Assembly (NCBI RefSeq): GCF_022965805.1
Contig: NW_027331424.1
Location: forward strand, 1 to 64,000
Origin: Primulina eburnea
Taxonomy: Eukaryota; Streptophyta; Magnoliopsida; Lamiales; Gesneriaceae
Direction of reading: 5' to 3'
DNA: 64,000 nucleotides
Shown: piece after piece, positions 34,501 to 44,172 of the stretch
Numbering within the stretch: position 1 is the first letter of the stretch
Layout of the letters: every line of letters starts with the position of its first letter
Notes under the pieces: generated by a model
The model's input: the letters and a program-made list of their open reading frames with translations, nothing else
Database searches by the model: none
Told to the model about the DNA's origin: nothing
Position numbers and translations under genes: made by a program

Positions 34501-36773
34501 ATTCAGTTTGAGGGGCATGAGATTGATCTTGATTGTGTAGTACTTGGGTTAGCTGATTTTGATTGTATAGTTGGCATAGACATGTTAACCAGGTACAAGG
34601 CCACGGTAGATTGTTTCCAAAAGATTGTACAGATTCAGACCCGACATGATAGATGACTGGAAATTCTACAGCAAGGGTTCCAGATCTCGGATTCCCTTAG
34701 TATCTGCTCTGACTATGAGTAGATTGCTTCAGAGAGGAGCAGAGGGCTTTCTCGTATATTCAGTAGATCTACTGAAGTCGAGCCCAGCATTGGCAGATCT
34801 GCCAGTGGTTTGCGAGTTTGCAGATATATTCCCAGACGAGATTCCAGGGTTGCCTCCAGTTCGAGAGGTTGATTTCAGCATTGATCTTGTGCCAGGCAGT
34901 GTTCCTATCTCCAGAGCTCCGTATAGGATGGCACCGATAGAGCTGAAAGAGTTGAAAGCACAGTTGGAAGATCTTCTGTCCAAGGGGTACATTAGACCGA
35001 GTGTATCACCTTGGGGTGCTCCGGTGCTTTTCGTCAGAAAGAAAGATGGTTCGATGCGACTGTGTATTGATTACAGACAGTTGAACAAGGCAACAGTGAA
35101 GAACAAGTATCCTTTGCCGCGCATCGACGATTTGTTTGATCAGTTACAGGGATCTTCGGTATACTCGAAGATTGATTTGAGATCAGGGTATCATCAGCTC
35201 AGAGTTAGAGACGTTGATATTCCGAAGACTGCATTCCGAACCAGGTATGGGCTTACGAATTTGTTGTTATGCCTTTCGGTTTGACGAATGCACCTGCGGT
35301 GTTTATGAGTTTGATGAACCGCACTTTTCAGAGATATTTAAATGATTTTGTGATTGTGTTCATTGATGATATTTTGCTATATTCGAAGAGTCTGACTGAG
35401 CATGCAGATCATTTGAGAATTGTATTGAAGACTTTGAGGAATGAGCAGTTGTATGCTAAACTGTCCAAGTGTGAATTCTGGCTGCGACAGGTTGTCTTCT
35501 TGGGGCATATTATAGCTGGAGAGGGTATTGCGGTAGATCCGAGTAAAGTTGAGGCTGTGATCAGTTGGCCGAGACCGACTTCTGTGCCTGAGATACGCAG
35601 TTTCATGGGTCTAGCCGGGTATTATCGTCGTTTTATACGAGATTTCTCCAGTATAGCGAATCCTATCACTCAGTTGACCCAGAAGAATATGCCATTTGTG
35701 TGGTCTGAAGATTGTGAAGCTAGTTTTGTTGAACTAAAGAAGAGGCTGACTAGTGCGCCTGTATTGACGATTCCTTCAGGTACAGGTGAGTTCGTTGTAT
35801 ATTGTGACGCATCTTCACAGAGGGCTAGGATGTGTTCTTATGCAGCGAGGGCACGTGATAGCGTACGCCTCTAGACAGTTGAAGCCACACGAGACTCGTT
35901 ACCCGATTCATGATCTTGAATTGGCGGCGATTGTATTTGCACTCAAGATTTGGCGTCATTATCTGTATGGCGAGAAATTTGAGATCTATTCCGATCATAA
36001 GAGCCTGAAGTACCTCTTTTCTCAGTCAGAGTTGAACATGATGCAGCGACTGATGGCTTGATCTGCTGAAAGATTTTGATTGCGAGATCAAGTACCATCC
36101 AGGAAAGTCGAATGCAGCGGCAGACGCCTTGAGTCGAAAGGTATGTGCTCTTTCCTTGTCGACTGTAGGTGTATCTAATTTAGTAGAGGATTGTTGCTTG
36201 TCTGGATTGACATTTGATACAGAGAGTAGACCGTTGCGACTTGCTACGATTCAGATTGAGCCAGATCTGATTTTAAGGATCAAAGAAGCACAGAGAACTG
36301 ATCCGAGCATTCAGAGATCGATGGATATGGTCAGAGCTGGTCATATATCAGAGTATCAGGTTAGAGATTCTGTTCTGTATGTGAATAACCGCTTAGTAGT
36401 GCCAGAGATTTCAGATTTGAGACGACAGATCATGTCGGAGGCACACTGTAGTCGGTTCAGCATTCATCCTGGTGGTAGGAAGATGTATAACGACTTGAAG
36501 ACACAATTCTGGCGGAAGCAGATGAAGACAGACATTGCAGAATTTATGTCTAAGTGCTTGAATTGCCAGCAGGTGAAGGCAGAAAGAAAGAAGCCCGGAG
36601 GTTTACTTCAGAGTTTGTCTATTCCTGAATGGAAATGGGACCACATTTCCATGGATTTCGTGACGAAGTTACCTCGATCTTCGCGGGGCTGTGATTCGAT
36701 TTGGGTCATCATTGATAGACTGACCAAATCAGCTTGCTTTATTCCGTACAGAATGACCTATCGACACGATCAG
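34501..36773 (+). repeat. Tandem duplication within G1 pol, copy 2
   Basis: Begins ATTCAGTTTG immediately after CACGATCAG, and ends at the second CACGATCAG, where the integrase reading continues. CAG at both break sites suggests microhomology. Coordinates are offset by 2271-2273 bp from copy 1. Additional lesions private to this copy lie near 34630, 35816 and 36048. Confidence 0.9.
34625..36061 (+). pseudogene. Gypsy protease end-RT-RNase H (G1, copy 2)
   Basis: Three overlapping open pieces: 34625-35284 (late protease and RT N-half), 35269-35874 (RT with [10 protein letters not shown]) and 35786-36061 (RNase H). The shared frameshift separates the first two. A one-base insertion near 35816 breaks the RNase H start, and another change near 36048 introduces a stop. 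One RT residue in the YLDDF context is changed to YLNDF. Confidence 0.85.
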
Positions 36774-37691
36774 ATGACAGAGTTGTATGTCAGAGAGGTC
36801 GTCAGATTGCACGGTGTGCCGAAGTCGATCGTATCAGATCGTGATCCACGATTCACTTCTCACTATTGGCACAGCTTGCAGCAGACTTTGGGTACGACTT
36901 TACACCTGAGCACTGCTTATCATCCTCAGACGGACGGACAGTCAGAGCGGACTATCCAGACTTTAGAGGACATGCTGAGAGCTGTAGTACTAGACTTTGG
37001 TACTAGTTGGCAAGATTCATTGCCGTTGTGTGAGTTTTCATACAACAACAGCTATCAGACGAGCATAGAGATGGCACCGTTCGAAGCGTTATACGGAAAG
37101 AAGTGCAGATCTCCGTTGTACTGGGATGATATTTCTGAGGTACCAGAGTTGGGGCCTGATATGATTCGTGAGATGACCGAGAAAGTGAAGATCATTCAGA
37201 GGAGAATGAAGACAGCACAGGATAGGCAAGCGAAGTACGCCAATACCAGACGCAGACCGTTGGTATTTGAGCAAGGAGACCGAGTATTTTTAAAGATTTC
37301 ACCTTTCAGAGGCGTTGTCAGATTTGGCAAGCGTGGAAAGTTGTCTCCTAGATACGTCGGTCCGTATGAGATCCTTGAGAAGATTGGCGATCGAGCTTAC
37401 AGACTTGCTCTTCCTCCTTCATTATATGGCATTCACGATGTTTTTCACGTGTCGATGTTGCGCAGATATATGCCAGATGATTCTCATGTCATTCAGCCTG
37501 ACGAAGCCGAGCTAGATCAGACTTTGAGCTATGTTGAGCGACCGATACAGATTCTTGATCGGAAAGAAAAACAGCTCAGAACGAAGAACATTCCGCTTGT
37601 GAAGGTGCAGTGGAGTTGTCATGGCATCGAAGAAGCAACCTGGGAGACAGAGTCTGAGATGAGACAGAAACATCTCGAACTATTCATATGA
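36129..37691 (+). CDS. Gypsy integrase with chromodomain-like tail (G1)
   Basis: 520 open residues: the end of RNase H, then a complete integrase. Zinc-binding residues are H106, H113, C143 and C146. The catalytic triad is D176, D237 and E273, with 35 residues between the last two (DD35E). The GKLSPRYVGPYEIL motif follows. The C-terminal stretch from about residue 470 (VERPIQILDRK...LVKVQW...EEATWE) resembles the chromodomain that directs chromoviruses to heterochromatin. The frame is open but lies downstream of broken gag-pol, so it is unlikely to be expressed as a polyprotein. The annotated ATG is internal to the RNase H region. Confidence 0.88.
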   Translation: MSRKVCALSLSTVGVSNLVEDCCLSGLTFDTESRPLRLATIQIEPDLILRIKEAQRTDPSIQRSMDMVRAGHISEYQVRDSVLYVNNRLVVPEISDLRRQIMSEAHCSRFSIHPGGRKMYNDLKTQFWRKQMKTDIAEFMSKCLNCQQVKAERKKPGGLLQSLSIPEWKWDHISMDFVTKLPRSSRGCDSIWVIIDRLTKSACFIPYRMTYRHDQMTELYVREVVRLHGVPKSIVSDRDPRFTSHYWHSLQQTLGTTLHLSTAYHPQTDGQSERTIQTLEDMLRAVVLDFGTSWQDSLPLCEFSYNNSYQTSIEMAPFEALYGKKCRSPLYWDDISEVPELGPDMIREMTEKVKIIQRRMKTAQDRQAKYANTRRRPLVFEQGDRVFLKISPFRGVVRFGKRGKLSPRYVGPYEILEKIGDRAYRLALPPSLYGIHDVFHVSMLRRYMPDDSHVIQPDEAELDQTLSYVERPIQILDRKEKQLRTKNIPLVKVQWSCHGIEEATWETESEMRQKHLELFI

Positions 37692-37782
37692 TGTGAGTCT
37701 TCCTTTCAATTTTGATTATACTATGTTATATATATACTTGCATGATTACTTGCTTACGAGTTCGAGGACGAACTCCTGTCTA

Positions 37783-37795
37783 AGAGGGGGAGAAA
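37783..37795 (+). other. Polypurine tract of G1
   Basis: AGAGGGGGAGAAA directly before the TGTAAGG start of the 3' LTR. Confidence 0.85.
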
Positions 37796-37896
37796 TGTAA
37801 GGCTCGAGAATTATCAGCTGTTATGGATGTGAGATTCACAAGTTGGAGAATGCATGACATTTGAATTGAAATTGTGAGGTTTGGGCCGAAGCCATA

Positions 37897-38124
37897 CCGC
37901 ACCCGCGGTGTTAGAGATACAGCACCCGCGGTGCATTGAAAAGAAATTGGTGAATTTGTGCGAAGCCACACCGCACCCGCGGTGCTAATAGAACCGCACC
38001 CACGGTGGTGCGACCGCACACGCGGTCATGCAAGGACCGCACCCGCGGTCCGAGAATTTCAGGAAATGCAAGGGCTGCCGTGAGCACAGCGCACCCGCTC
38101 TGCTAGTGTACCGCACCCACAGTC
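37897..38124 (+). repeat. Palindromic minisatellite, CCGCACCCGCGGTG type
   Basis: Eight copies start near 37897, 37920, 37971, 37994, 38013, 38037, 38089 and 38111. Pairs are 22-24 bp apart, and the first members of adjacent pairs are often 74-76 bp apart. The core CCGCGG is palindromic and CpG-rich. The cluster ends ~43 bp before the TATA-like CATATATGA. Confidence 0.85.
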
Positions 38125-38166
38125 ATGCGTGTCAAATGAAAAATAAACCACTTGTTCCTTGTCATG

Positions 38167-38174
38167 CATATATG
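38167..38174 (+). promoter_or_regulatory. TATA-like box of LTR L3
   Basis: CATATATG, ~43 bp after the palindrome cluster, in the same relative place as the TATA boxes of L2 and L4. Confidence 0.45.
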
Positions 38175-39015
38175 ATATGTGTCTTCTTTCCCTTCCATTT
38201 CAGAAACTGAGAGCCGAGAGAATGCTTAGGAGAAAGCTTCATGTCCTTTTTGATTTGAACTTATGATTTTGAAGAATTTAACCATCCGATTTCAGATACG
38301 ACTTTGGTTTTGAACTCCTCTCATCATTTGCTATTCAAGGATGTAAGTTTTGGTTATGTTCAGCATGTTTTAATATATATGTGTTGGGAGAATTCATGAT
38401 TTTGTTAGAAATATGAGTTCTTGATATGTTGAGCAGTATAGAATCACAATCAGATTGATTTTCGGACACCGTATACTATTATTCGAAATTTCAGCATGTA
38501 TGATGTTAAGATTGTACAGATTTCAGCTTATGTATTGAGGTGTTGATGAGATTATGAGTTGATGGTGATTGAGTATGTTATTGTGGGGTTATCGGTATCG
38601 AAAGAATTACGCCGTTACGCCGTCGAATTATATTGAAACCGATTTCAGCCTTGTATATTGAGTTGCTTGAGATGTATATGACTGAAGTGCACATTGTTTA
38701 TGCCATTTCAGATTTGTATTGGCTATTGTGAACTCGAGACTTCGACTACGACACCGACTATTCGACAAGAAAGGTATAATTCATGTGGTCATGGGATTGC
38801 ACAACTCGATTCAGATTTGATACGAGTTTCCCTAAATCACATACTAGATTGTTTTTACATTTGATTATGTAATGTCTTGTTTATTGATTTATATTCGAGT
38901 CCTAAGATAGGAGATATTGGCAGATTGGCCAAAACTAGACGTTTCGGTGTATCGACGCATAGGATCAGATTTGCTATATGTGTAGACCCTCGATACAGAG
39001 TTGACCGAAGTCTAG

Positions 39016-39070
39016 GAATAAGACGTACCGTTGCCCCGAGTGGTTGGGTAGGTGACAGACCGTCTTATTC
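39016..39070 (+). repeat. Conserved LTR inverted repeat (hairpin)
   Basis: GAATAAGACG (39016-39025) and its exact complement CGTCTTATTC (39061-39070). Confidence 0.7.
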
Positions 39071-39598
39071 ACACCGGGATCCCTAGATTAGAAAAGAGTC
39101 GAGTCAAGATTTAAATGTTGAATACAGATTTGTATTCTTCTACATGTTTAGATTTACATTCATGTTATTTGATATATGCTATGCATTTGTATATGATTAC
39201 TACATTGCATGCTTCCATGTTTTATACTGGGATATGTTCTCACCGGAGTTATCCGGCTGTTGTCGTGTCTGTATGTGTGCATGGCAACAGGTGGGGCAGG
39301 ATCTGGGTCTCGAGCTAGATGAGAGATGGATGATAGCATGGAGATCTCGGGCATTGCAGATTACTAGTGTTTTATTGTGAAACTTGTACTACTCATGTTG
39401 GTAGTTGATATTTAAACACTAGTGTATTGTTGTATTAAACAGACTGGTATGTATCTTATGTCGTTTAGTTAATATATAGACTTGTTATGCTTTAGTTTTA
39501 CATTTGAATTAATGTTAAAAGCAAAATTTTGACCCACATTTTCGAAAAAAGATCCAATTAAATCCCAAAAGAATTGAGTTAGAGCCCGGGTCCCCACA

Positions 39599-40604
39599 TC
39601 CACGAAGCTAGACTCACAATCTTCAGACCATATAAATGGCGCATTCTTTTGTGTCAATTGAGTTATGGGTTTTGCAATACTGGAGAAGTCTTGAATAAAT
39701 CGTCGGTAGTATCCTGCTAGACCCATGAAACTGCGTATCTCTGGCACAGAAGTCGGTCTCGGCCAACTGATCACAGCTTCCACTTTACTTGGATCTACAG
39801 AAATACCATCTCCAGATATGATTTGTCCCAAAAAGACAACTCGATTCAACCAAAACTCACACTTTGATAATTTAGCATACAGTCGCTCGTTTCTCAACGT
39901 CTGCAAAATAATTCTGAGATGTTCTGCATGCTCATTTGTGTTCTTAGAATATACCAGAATATCATCGATAAAGACAATCACAAAGTCATCCAAATACCTC
40001 TGAAAAATTTGATTCATCAAGCCCATAAATACTGCTGGAGCATTTGTCAACCCAAAAGGCATAACAATAAATTCGTAATGCCCATACCTGGTTCGAAATG
40101 CTGTCTTTGGTATGTCTACATCTCGAACTCTGAGCTGATGATATCCGGATCGCAAATCAATCTTGGAATAAACCGAAGATCCCTGCAACTGATCAAATAA
40201 GTCATCAATTCTTGGCAAAGGATATTTATTCTTTATTTTTGCCTTATTCAGTTGCCTGTAATCTATACATAATCGCATCGAACCATCCTTCTTTCGCACA
40301 AACAGCACTGGTGCTCCCCAAGGAGATACACTAGGTCTGATATATCCCTTGGCTAGAAGATCTTCCAACTGTGCTTTCAATTCTTTCAGTTCGATGGGTG
40401 CCATCCTATACGGGGCTCTCGAAATAGGGGTGGTACCTGGAATCAGATCAATACTAAAATCTACCTCTCGCATGGAGGTAATCCTGGGATCTCATCTGGA
40501 AAAATATCGGCAAACTCCCGTACTACTGGCAAATCTGCCAATGTCGGGCTAGATTTCTGTACATCTACAGCATACACAAGGAACCCATCTGCATCCGTAG
40601 CTCA
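39599..40604 (-). pseudogene. Antisense gypsy protease end-RT fragment
   Basis: Read on the minus strand from 40604: FLVYAVDVQKSS, then RT with [17 protein letters not shown] and the catalytic [11 protein letters not shown], ending at [10 protein letters not shown] where LTR L3 begins. The frame 39469-40473 covers most of it, but its last ~40 residues are LTR sequence. A frameshift near 40475 separates the N-terminal part. RT is otherwise intact but incomplete, lacking RNase H and integrase. G1 probably inserted into it, or a rearrangement joined them. Confidence 0.85.
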
Positions 40605-41160
40605 GCCTGAGAGGCAAGCTTCATTGGTCACTCTTTTCAGCCACCACAGACACAGACGCAGCCCAGAGCCAGAGGTAGCCAGACCGTGAGCCAACCTTCT
40701 CGTCAACAGGCTCAGGTGTTTGCATTGACAGAGGAGCAAGCACAGGATGCGCCAGATGATGTCATAGCAGGTAACTGTTTTCTTTGCGGTTATCCTGCTT
40801 ATATATTAATAGATACGGGTGCATCGCATACATTCATCTCAGAACGATTTGCAATATTACATTCTCTGCCTGTTGAGTCTTTGTTGGATGTTGTGTCTAT
40901 TACTTCGCCGTTGGGAAGTGGTTTGATATCGGTGACTACGGTTAGACATTGCATCTTACGGTTTGAGGGTCATGAAATTGATTTAGATTGCATAGTACTC
41001 GGGTTAGATGATTTTGATTGTATTGTTGGAATTGATATGTTAACAAAGTACAGAGCCACCGTGGATTGTTTCCACAAGATTGTCAGATTCAGACCAGAAA
41101 TGGCAGAAGAGTGGAAATTCTACGGAAAGGGTTCCAGATCTCGGATTCCCTTGATTTCGG
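40605..41160 (+). pseudogene. Sense gypsy gag end-protease fragment
   Basis: Glutamine-rich linker then protease: [17 protein letters not shown], with the DTG triad near 40815, and on to [12 protein letters not shown]. Open from 40686. In an intact element this piece would lie directly upstream of the antisense piece at 39599-40604, so an inversion separates them. The frame is open but lacks gag and RT. Confidence 0.85.
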
Positions 41161-41161
41161 T

Positions 41162-41169
41162 TGATACCA
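41162..41169 (-). other. Possible PBS next to antisense LTR L4
   Basis: On the minus strand the LTR ends CCCCACA, then ATAGG, then TGGTATCA, an 8-nt match to the initiator Met-tRNA site. The sequence then breaks into the protease fragment, so L4 would have been a 5' LTR. Confidence 0.5.
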
Positions 41170-41671
41170 CCTATTGTGGGGACCCGGGCTCTAATTCTTT
41201 TTCTTGGGATTAAATGGATCGTTATTCTAAAATGTGGGTCAATTTTTCGCTTTTTACATTAAATCAAATGTAACTAAACAAGCATAATTTCTTTATTTAT
41301 TTTACAACATACAACAAAAGATACATGTCTTATTCTATATACAACTAGTGTTCACTACCATCTATAAACAAAAGATAGTCCAAAGCTAATAAAAAGACCA
41401 CTAGTACTCTGCTGCGCCCGTGATCTCCACGCTAACACGATCATCTCTGTCTCGACCCAGATCCTGTCCCACCTGTTGTTATGCACACATACAGACATAA
41501 CAACAGCCGGAAAACCGGTGAGAACAAATCCCATTATAAACATGTATACATGCATTAAAACAATCTAAAACATGAAACATGCTGATATGAATGTCATTCA
41601 TATATAATCATGCAATGCGAATCTAATAATGTCTAGACTCGACTCGACCAGAACTCTAGGGATCTCGGTGT

Positions 41672-41726
41672 GAATAAGACAATCTATCACCTACCCTCCC
41701 AATCGGGGTGACGGTACGTCTTATTC
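41672..41726 (-). repeat. Conserved LTR inverted repeat (hairpin)
   Basis: GAATAAGAC (41672-41680) with CGTCTTATTC (41717-41726). Counterpart of the hairpin in L1-L3. Confidence 0.65.
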
Positions 41727-42633
41727 CTAAACTTCGGCCAAATCTGTATCCACATCTACAATAGGAGACGAGTCTTCTCCTAAGCTGTGATATCACCGAA
41801 CATCTAGAAGTTTGACTGTTTCTGTCAGACTCCCTATCTTAAGTGCAATGCATAACAATCTGTAAACAATGCATAATTATCTCAAAAGATTTGAATACAA
41901 TTCTATAAACAAATCACAATCATAATTCAAGATAAATAATAAATCTAGTATGTGATTTTGGTTGGGAAACTCAAATGATATCTGATTTGAGTCGTATCTT
42001 CCCCAAACAAAACATGTCTTATACCTTTCTTTGCTAAACCTTTATCGATGTCGAGATCTCGATGTCGGAGTGAGGTATAATGGATCTGAAATGGCAATGT
42101 ATAGGAGTATTATGTCAACATACTACGCAAGGTAAATCTGGTACAATTCAATAAACATTCTCGGTATAATTTTGACAGCATATCGGCGTGGTTTCTCGAT
42201 ACCGATCATTCCAAATCTCATCATATATTAACACTATATAATCCTCATCTCATAACCATCATAATAGGCATATGATAGTATTCAAAATCTGCATAATATA
42301 GTTCTCAATCATGCTGAAATTCATAACAATTGCTTACGGTACCATTTCTTCGATCCGATTTCGCATATACACTCATAATCATCTTCATAACACATATCTA
42401 TGAGCATATTAAAGTTTCCCCAACGTATAACTTTCAAAACATGCTGAAACTTAAAGATACTTACATTTTCTTGAAGCTAGAAGCATAAGGATCAAGAATC
42501 TAAGCTTAGATTGAAATTTGGATATGTAAATCTTGTAAAACCAACAATTCAGGCTAAGAAGAAACTTGAAGAGTATACAAAGCTCTCTCTCGGTTCTTGC
42601 TATCCAGAATAAAGGGAAAATGAAGACAACACA

Positions 42634-42645
42634 TTATATATATTG
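42634..42645 (-). promoter_or_regulatory. TATA box of LTR L4
   Basis: TATATATAAT on the minus strand, 49 bp downstream (in LTR sense) of the palindrome cluster. Confidence 0.6.
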
Positions 42646-42693
42646 CATGTAATCTCCTACGTGTCTTCGTTAACACTTTAACACATTTCAGAC

Positions 42694-42872
42694 GGCGCTC
42701 GGGCGGTAAGAATATACCGCTCGAGCGCGGCAGTTTCTGTCCAAATCTTTTCGAAAGACACTTTGGCGCTCGGGCGGTCAAAATGTACCGCTCGGACGCG
42801 GAAGGTTCTGCCCAAAACATAATTTTGTTGAACATTGGCGCTCGGGCGGGCTCTTTCTACCGCTCGGGCGCC
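42694..42872 (-). repeat. Palindrome pairs, CGCTCGRGCG type (L4)
   Basis: Three ~36-bp inverted repeats start at 42694, 42765 and 42837 (spacing 71 and 72 bp). Each is built as GGCGCTCGGGCGGTA, a 6-bp loop, then TACCGCTCGAGCGC or a close variant. Within each, the two CGCTCGRGCG cores are ~22 bp apart. Strong hairpin or cruciform potential. Confidence 0.9.
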
Positions 42873-43008
42873 ACTCATTCTGTTCAAATATTGTACCCTT
42901 CACCTTCTTTGACCAATCTAATCTCGGGATGTTCCGTATATAATTATATCAATCCCGATTAACTAATAAAATCACAATTTCACAGATTTAACATTTCCGG
43001 GCTTTACA

Positions 43009-43488
43009 AGCACCCCAGAGCAGAGTTACTATTGATATCAATCCAACCAGAGTAAAGAGAAATACCATCTCATTTCTATGATATTGTTATGATATTCATT
43101 GATTCAGAGTTTACAGTTCAGAGTTGATGGTATTTATGATTTCAAAGCTATGTTTTTACAGAGTATGTTATGTCATTGCTATGTAAGAGTTCCACTTGCT
43201 GAGATTTATTCTCATTTATGTTATTTCATGTGATGCAGATCAGAGTGGAGGCCCGGGACGTTGACTGTGGACAGGGGGGTCATATGCATACACCGTTGGA
43301 AGGATGATTTTGATGGCATGATCATAGGAATGATGTTTTGTATTTTTGTTATATCATTTGAATGATCATGTATTGCTATTTTGTAAAAAAAATGTTTAAA
43401 GAATGTATTTTGAAACTCCTTCCATATTTTAAAGAAAATTATTTTATTTTCGCTGCGTATTTTAATGTATTGGGGCAGAGGTGTCACA
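43009..43488 (+). mobile_element. 3' part of another gypsy LTR (L5)
   Basis: AT-rich non-coding sequence ending GGTGTCACA, which looks like an LTR terminus, fused directly to mid-integrase coding sequence. The GATCAGAGTGGAGGC block near 43240 sits where L6 has GATCAGGTAGTGAAG (~45829). No start and no palindromes are present. Assignment is by position and end motif only. Confidence 0.5.
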
Positions 43489-44159
43489 ATAGCTATCAGT
43501 CAAGCATTGGAATGGCACCATATACTGCATTATATGGTAGAAAATGTCGATCTCCAGTACATTGGGATGAAATAGGATAAAGGAAATTATTAGGCCCTGA
43601 ATTGGTACAACAGACAGCTGAATTGGTAACCAAGATCAGAGAAAGAATGCACACTGCCGAGAGTCAACAGAAAAGCTATGCTGATGTGCGACTTCGTCGA
43701 TTGGAATTCCCGATTGGTGACCATTTATTTGTAAAGATATCACCATTGAAGGGCATTTTACGTTTTGGCAAGAAAGGAAAATTGAGTCCAAGATATATCG
43801 GTCCATTTGAAATCTTGGAAAGAATAGGAGACAGAGCCTACCGAGTTGCTTTACCTCCGAACTTGTCAAATGTTCACAATGTTTTTCACGTTTCCTTGCT
43901 ACGAAAGTATTTGGCCAATCCTTCTCACGTTCTTCATTATGAACCATTGGAGCTTGCATCGAATCTCTCATATGAAGAACGACCGGTCCAAATCCTCGAT
44001 AGGAAATCAAAAGTGTTACGAGGCAAGGAAATACCCTTGGTGAAATTATTATGGCGCAATCATGCGATTGAAGAAGCAAATTGGGAGCGAGAAGACAAGA
44101 TCCAACAGAGATATCCTGAACTATATGGTACGTCAAATTTCGAGGATGAAATTCTTTGA
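43489..44159 (+). pseudogene. Gypsy integrase C-terminal part with chromodomain-like tail
   Basis: Reads NSYQSSIGMAPYTALYG, then a TAA near 43578, then open to 44159. The open part has GKLSPRYIGPFEILERIGDRAY, HNVFHVSLLRKY and the tail YEERPVQILDRK...LVKLLWRNH...EEANWE, a chromodomain-like region as in G1. The catalytic core is missing. It belongs to a second gypsy element, related to G1 but distinct. Confidence 0.88.
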
Positions 44160-44172
44160 AGGAGGGGAGAAT
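44160..44172 (+). other. Polypurine tract before LTR L6
   Basis: Purine-rich AGGAGGGGAGAAT-like tract between the integrase stop and the TGTAATGCCC LTR start. Confidence 0.75.

Larger units (their letters stand above)
30890..39598 (+). mobile_element. Ty3/gypsy chromovirus-type element G1, 5'-truncated
   Basis: Gag, protease, RT, RNase H, integrase with a chromodomain-like tail, PPT and 3' LTR are all in order. The 5' LTR, PBS and leader are absent: the array joins 11 bp upstream of the gag ATG. A 2.27-kb tandem duplication within pol and several point lesions make it non-functional. The gag start MPPRR and the integrase tail motif ILDRK...LVKVQW suggest the Tekay/Del-like group of chromoviruses; this lineage call is from memory of motifs and not from a search. 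Confidence 0.9.
37796..39598 (+). mobile_element. 3' LTR of G1 (L3)
   Basis: 1,803 bp, TGTAAGGCTCGAG to GGGTCCCCACA. The antisense LTR at 41175-43008 has matching ends. Contents in order are a CCGCACCCGCGG palindrome cluster, TATA box (~38167), GTAAGTTTT near 38342, an exon-like block 38709-38774, a hairpin 39016-39070 and the GGTGGGGCAGG block near 39289. No coding content. Confidence 0.88.
41175..43008 (-). mobile_element. Gypsy LTR (L4), antisense, complete
   Basis: 1,834 bp. On the minus strand it runs from TGTAAAGCCCGG (43008) to GGGTCCCCACA (41175). Same body as L3: palindrome cluster 42694-42872, TATA box 42634-42645, GTAAGT at 42459-42464, exon-like block near 42026-42094, hairpin 41672-41726 and the GGTGGGGCAGG-type block near 41465. 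The flanking 5-mers do not match, so it is not a simple solo LTR. Confidence 0.85.

Noticed and set aside
34105..34656. Integrase-protease fusion protein
   Set aside because: The fusion lies exactly on the duplication joint and is a by-product of it.
37780..38019. Minus-strand ORF over the G1 LTR start as a gene
   Set aside because: It spans the PPT, LTR start and palindrome cluster, so it is a chance frame.
41175..43008. L4 as a simple solo LTR
   Set aside because: Flanking 5-mers CCTAT and AGCAC do not match, and a partial PBS adjoins it, so it is the remnant of a longer antisense element.
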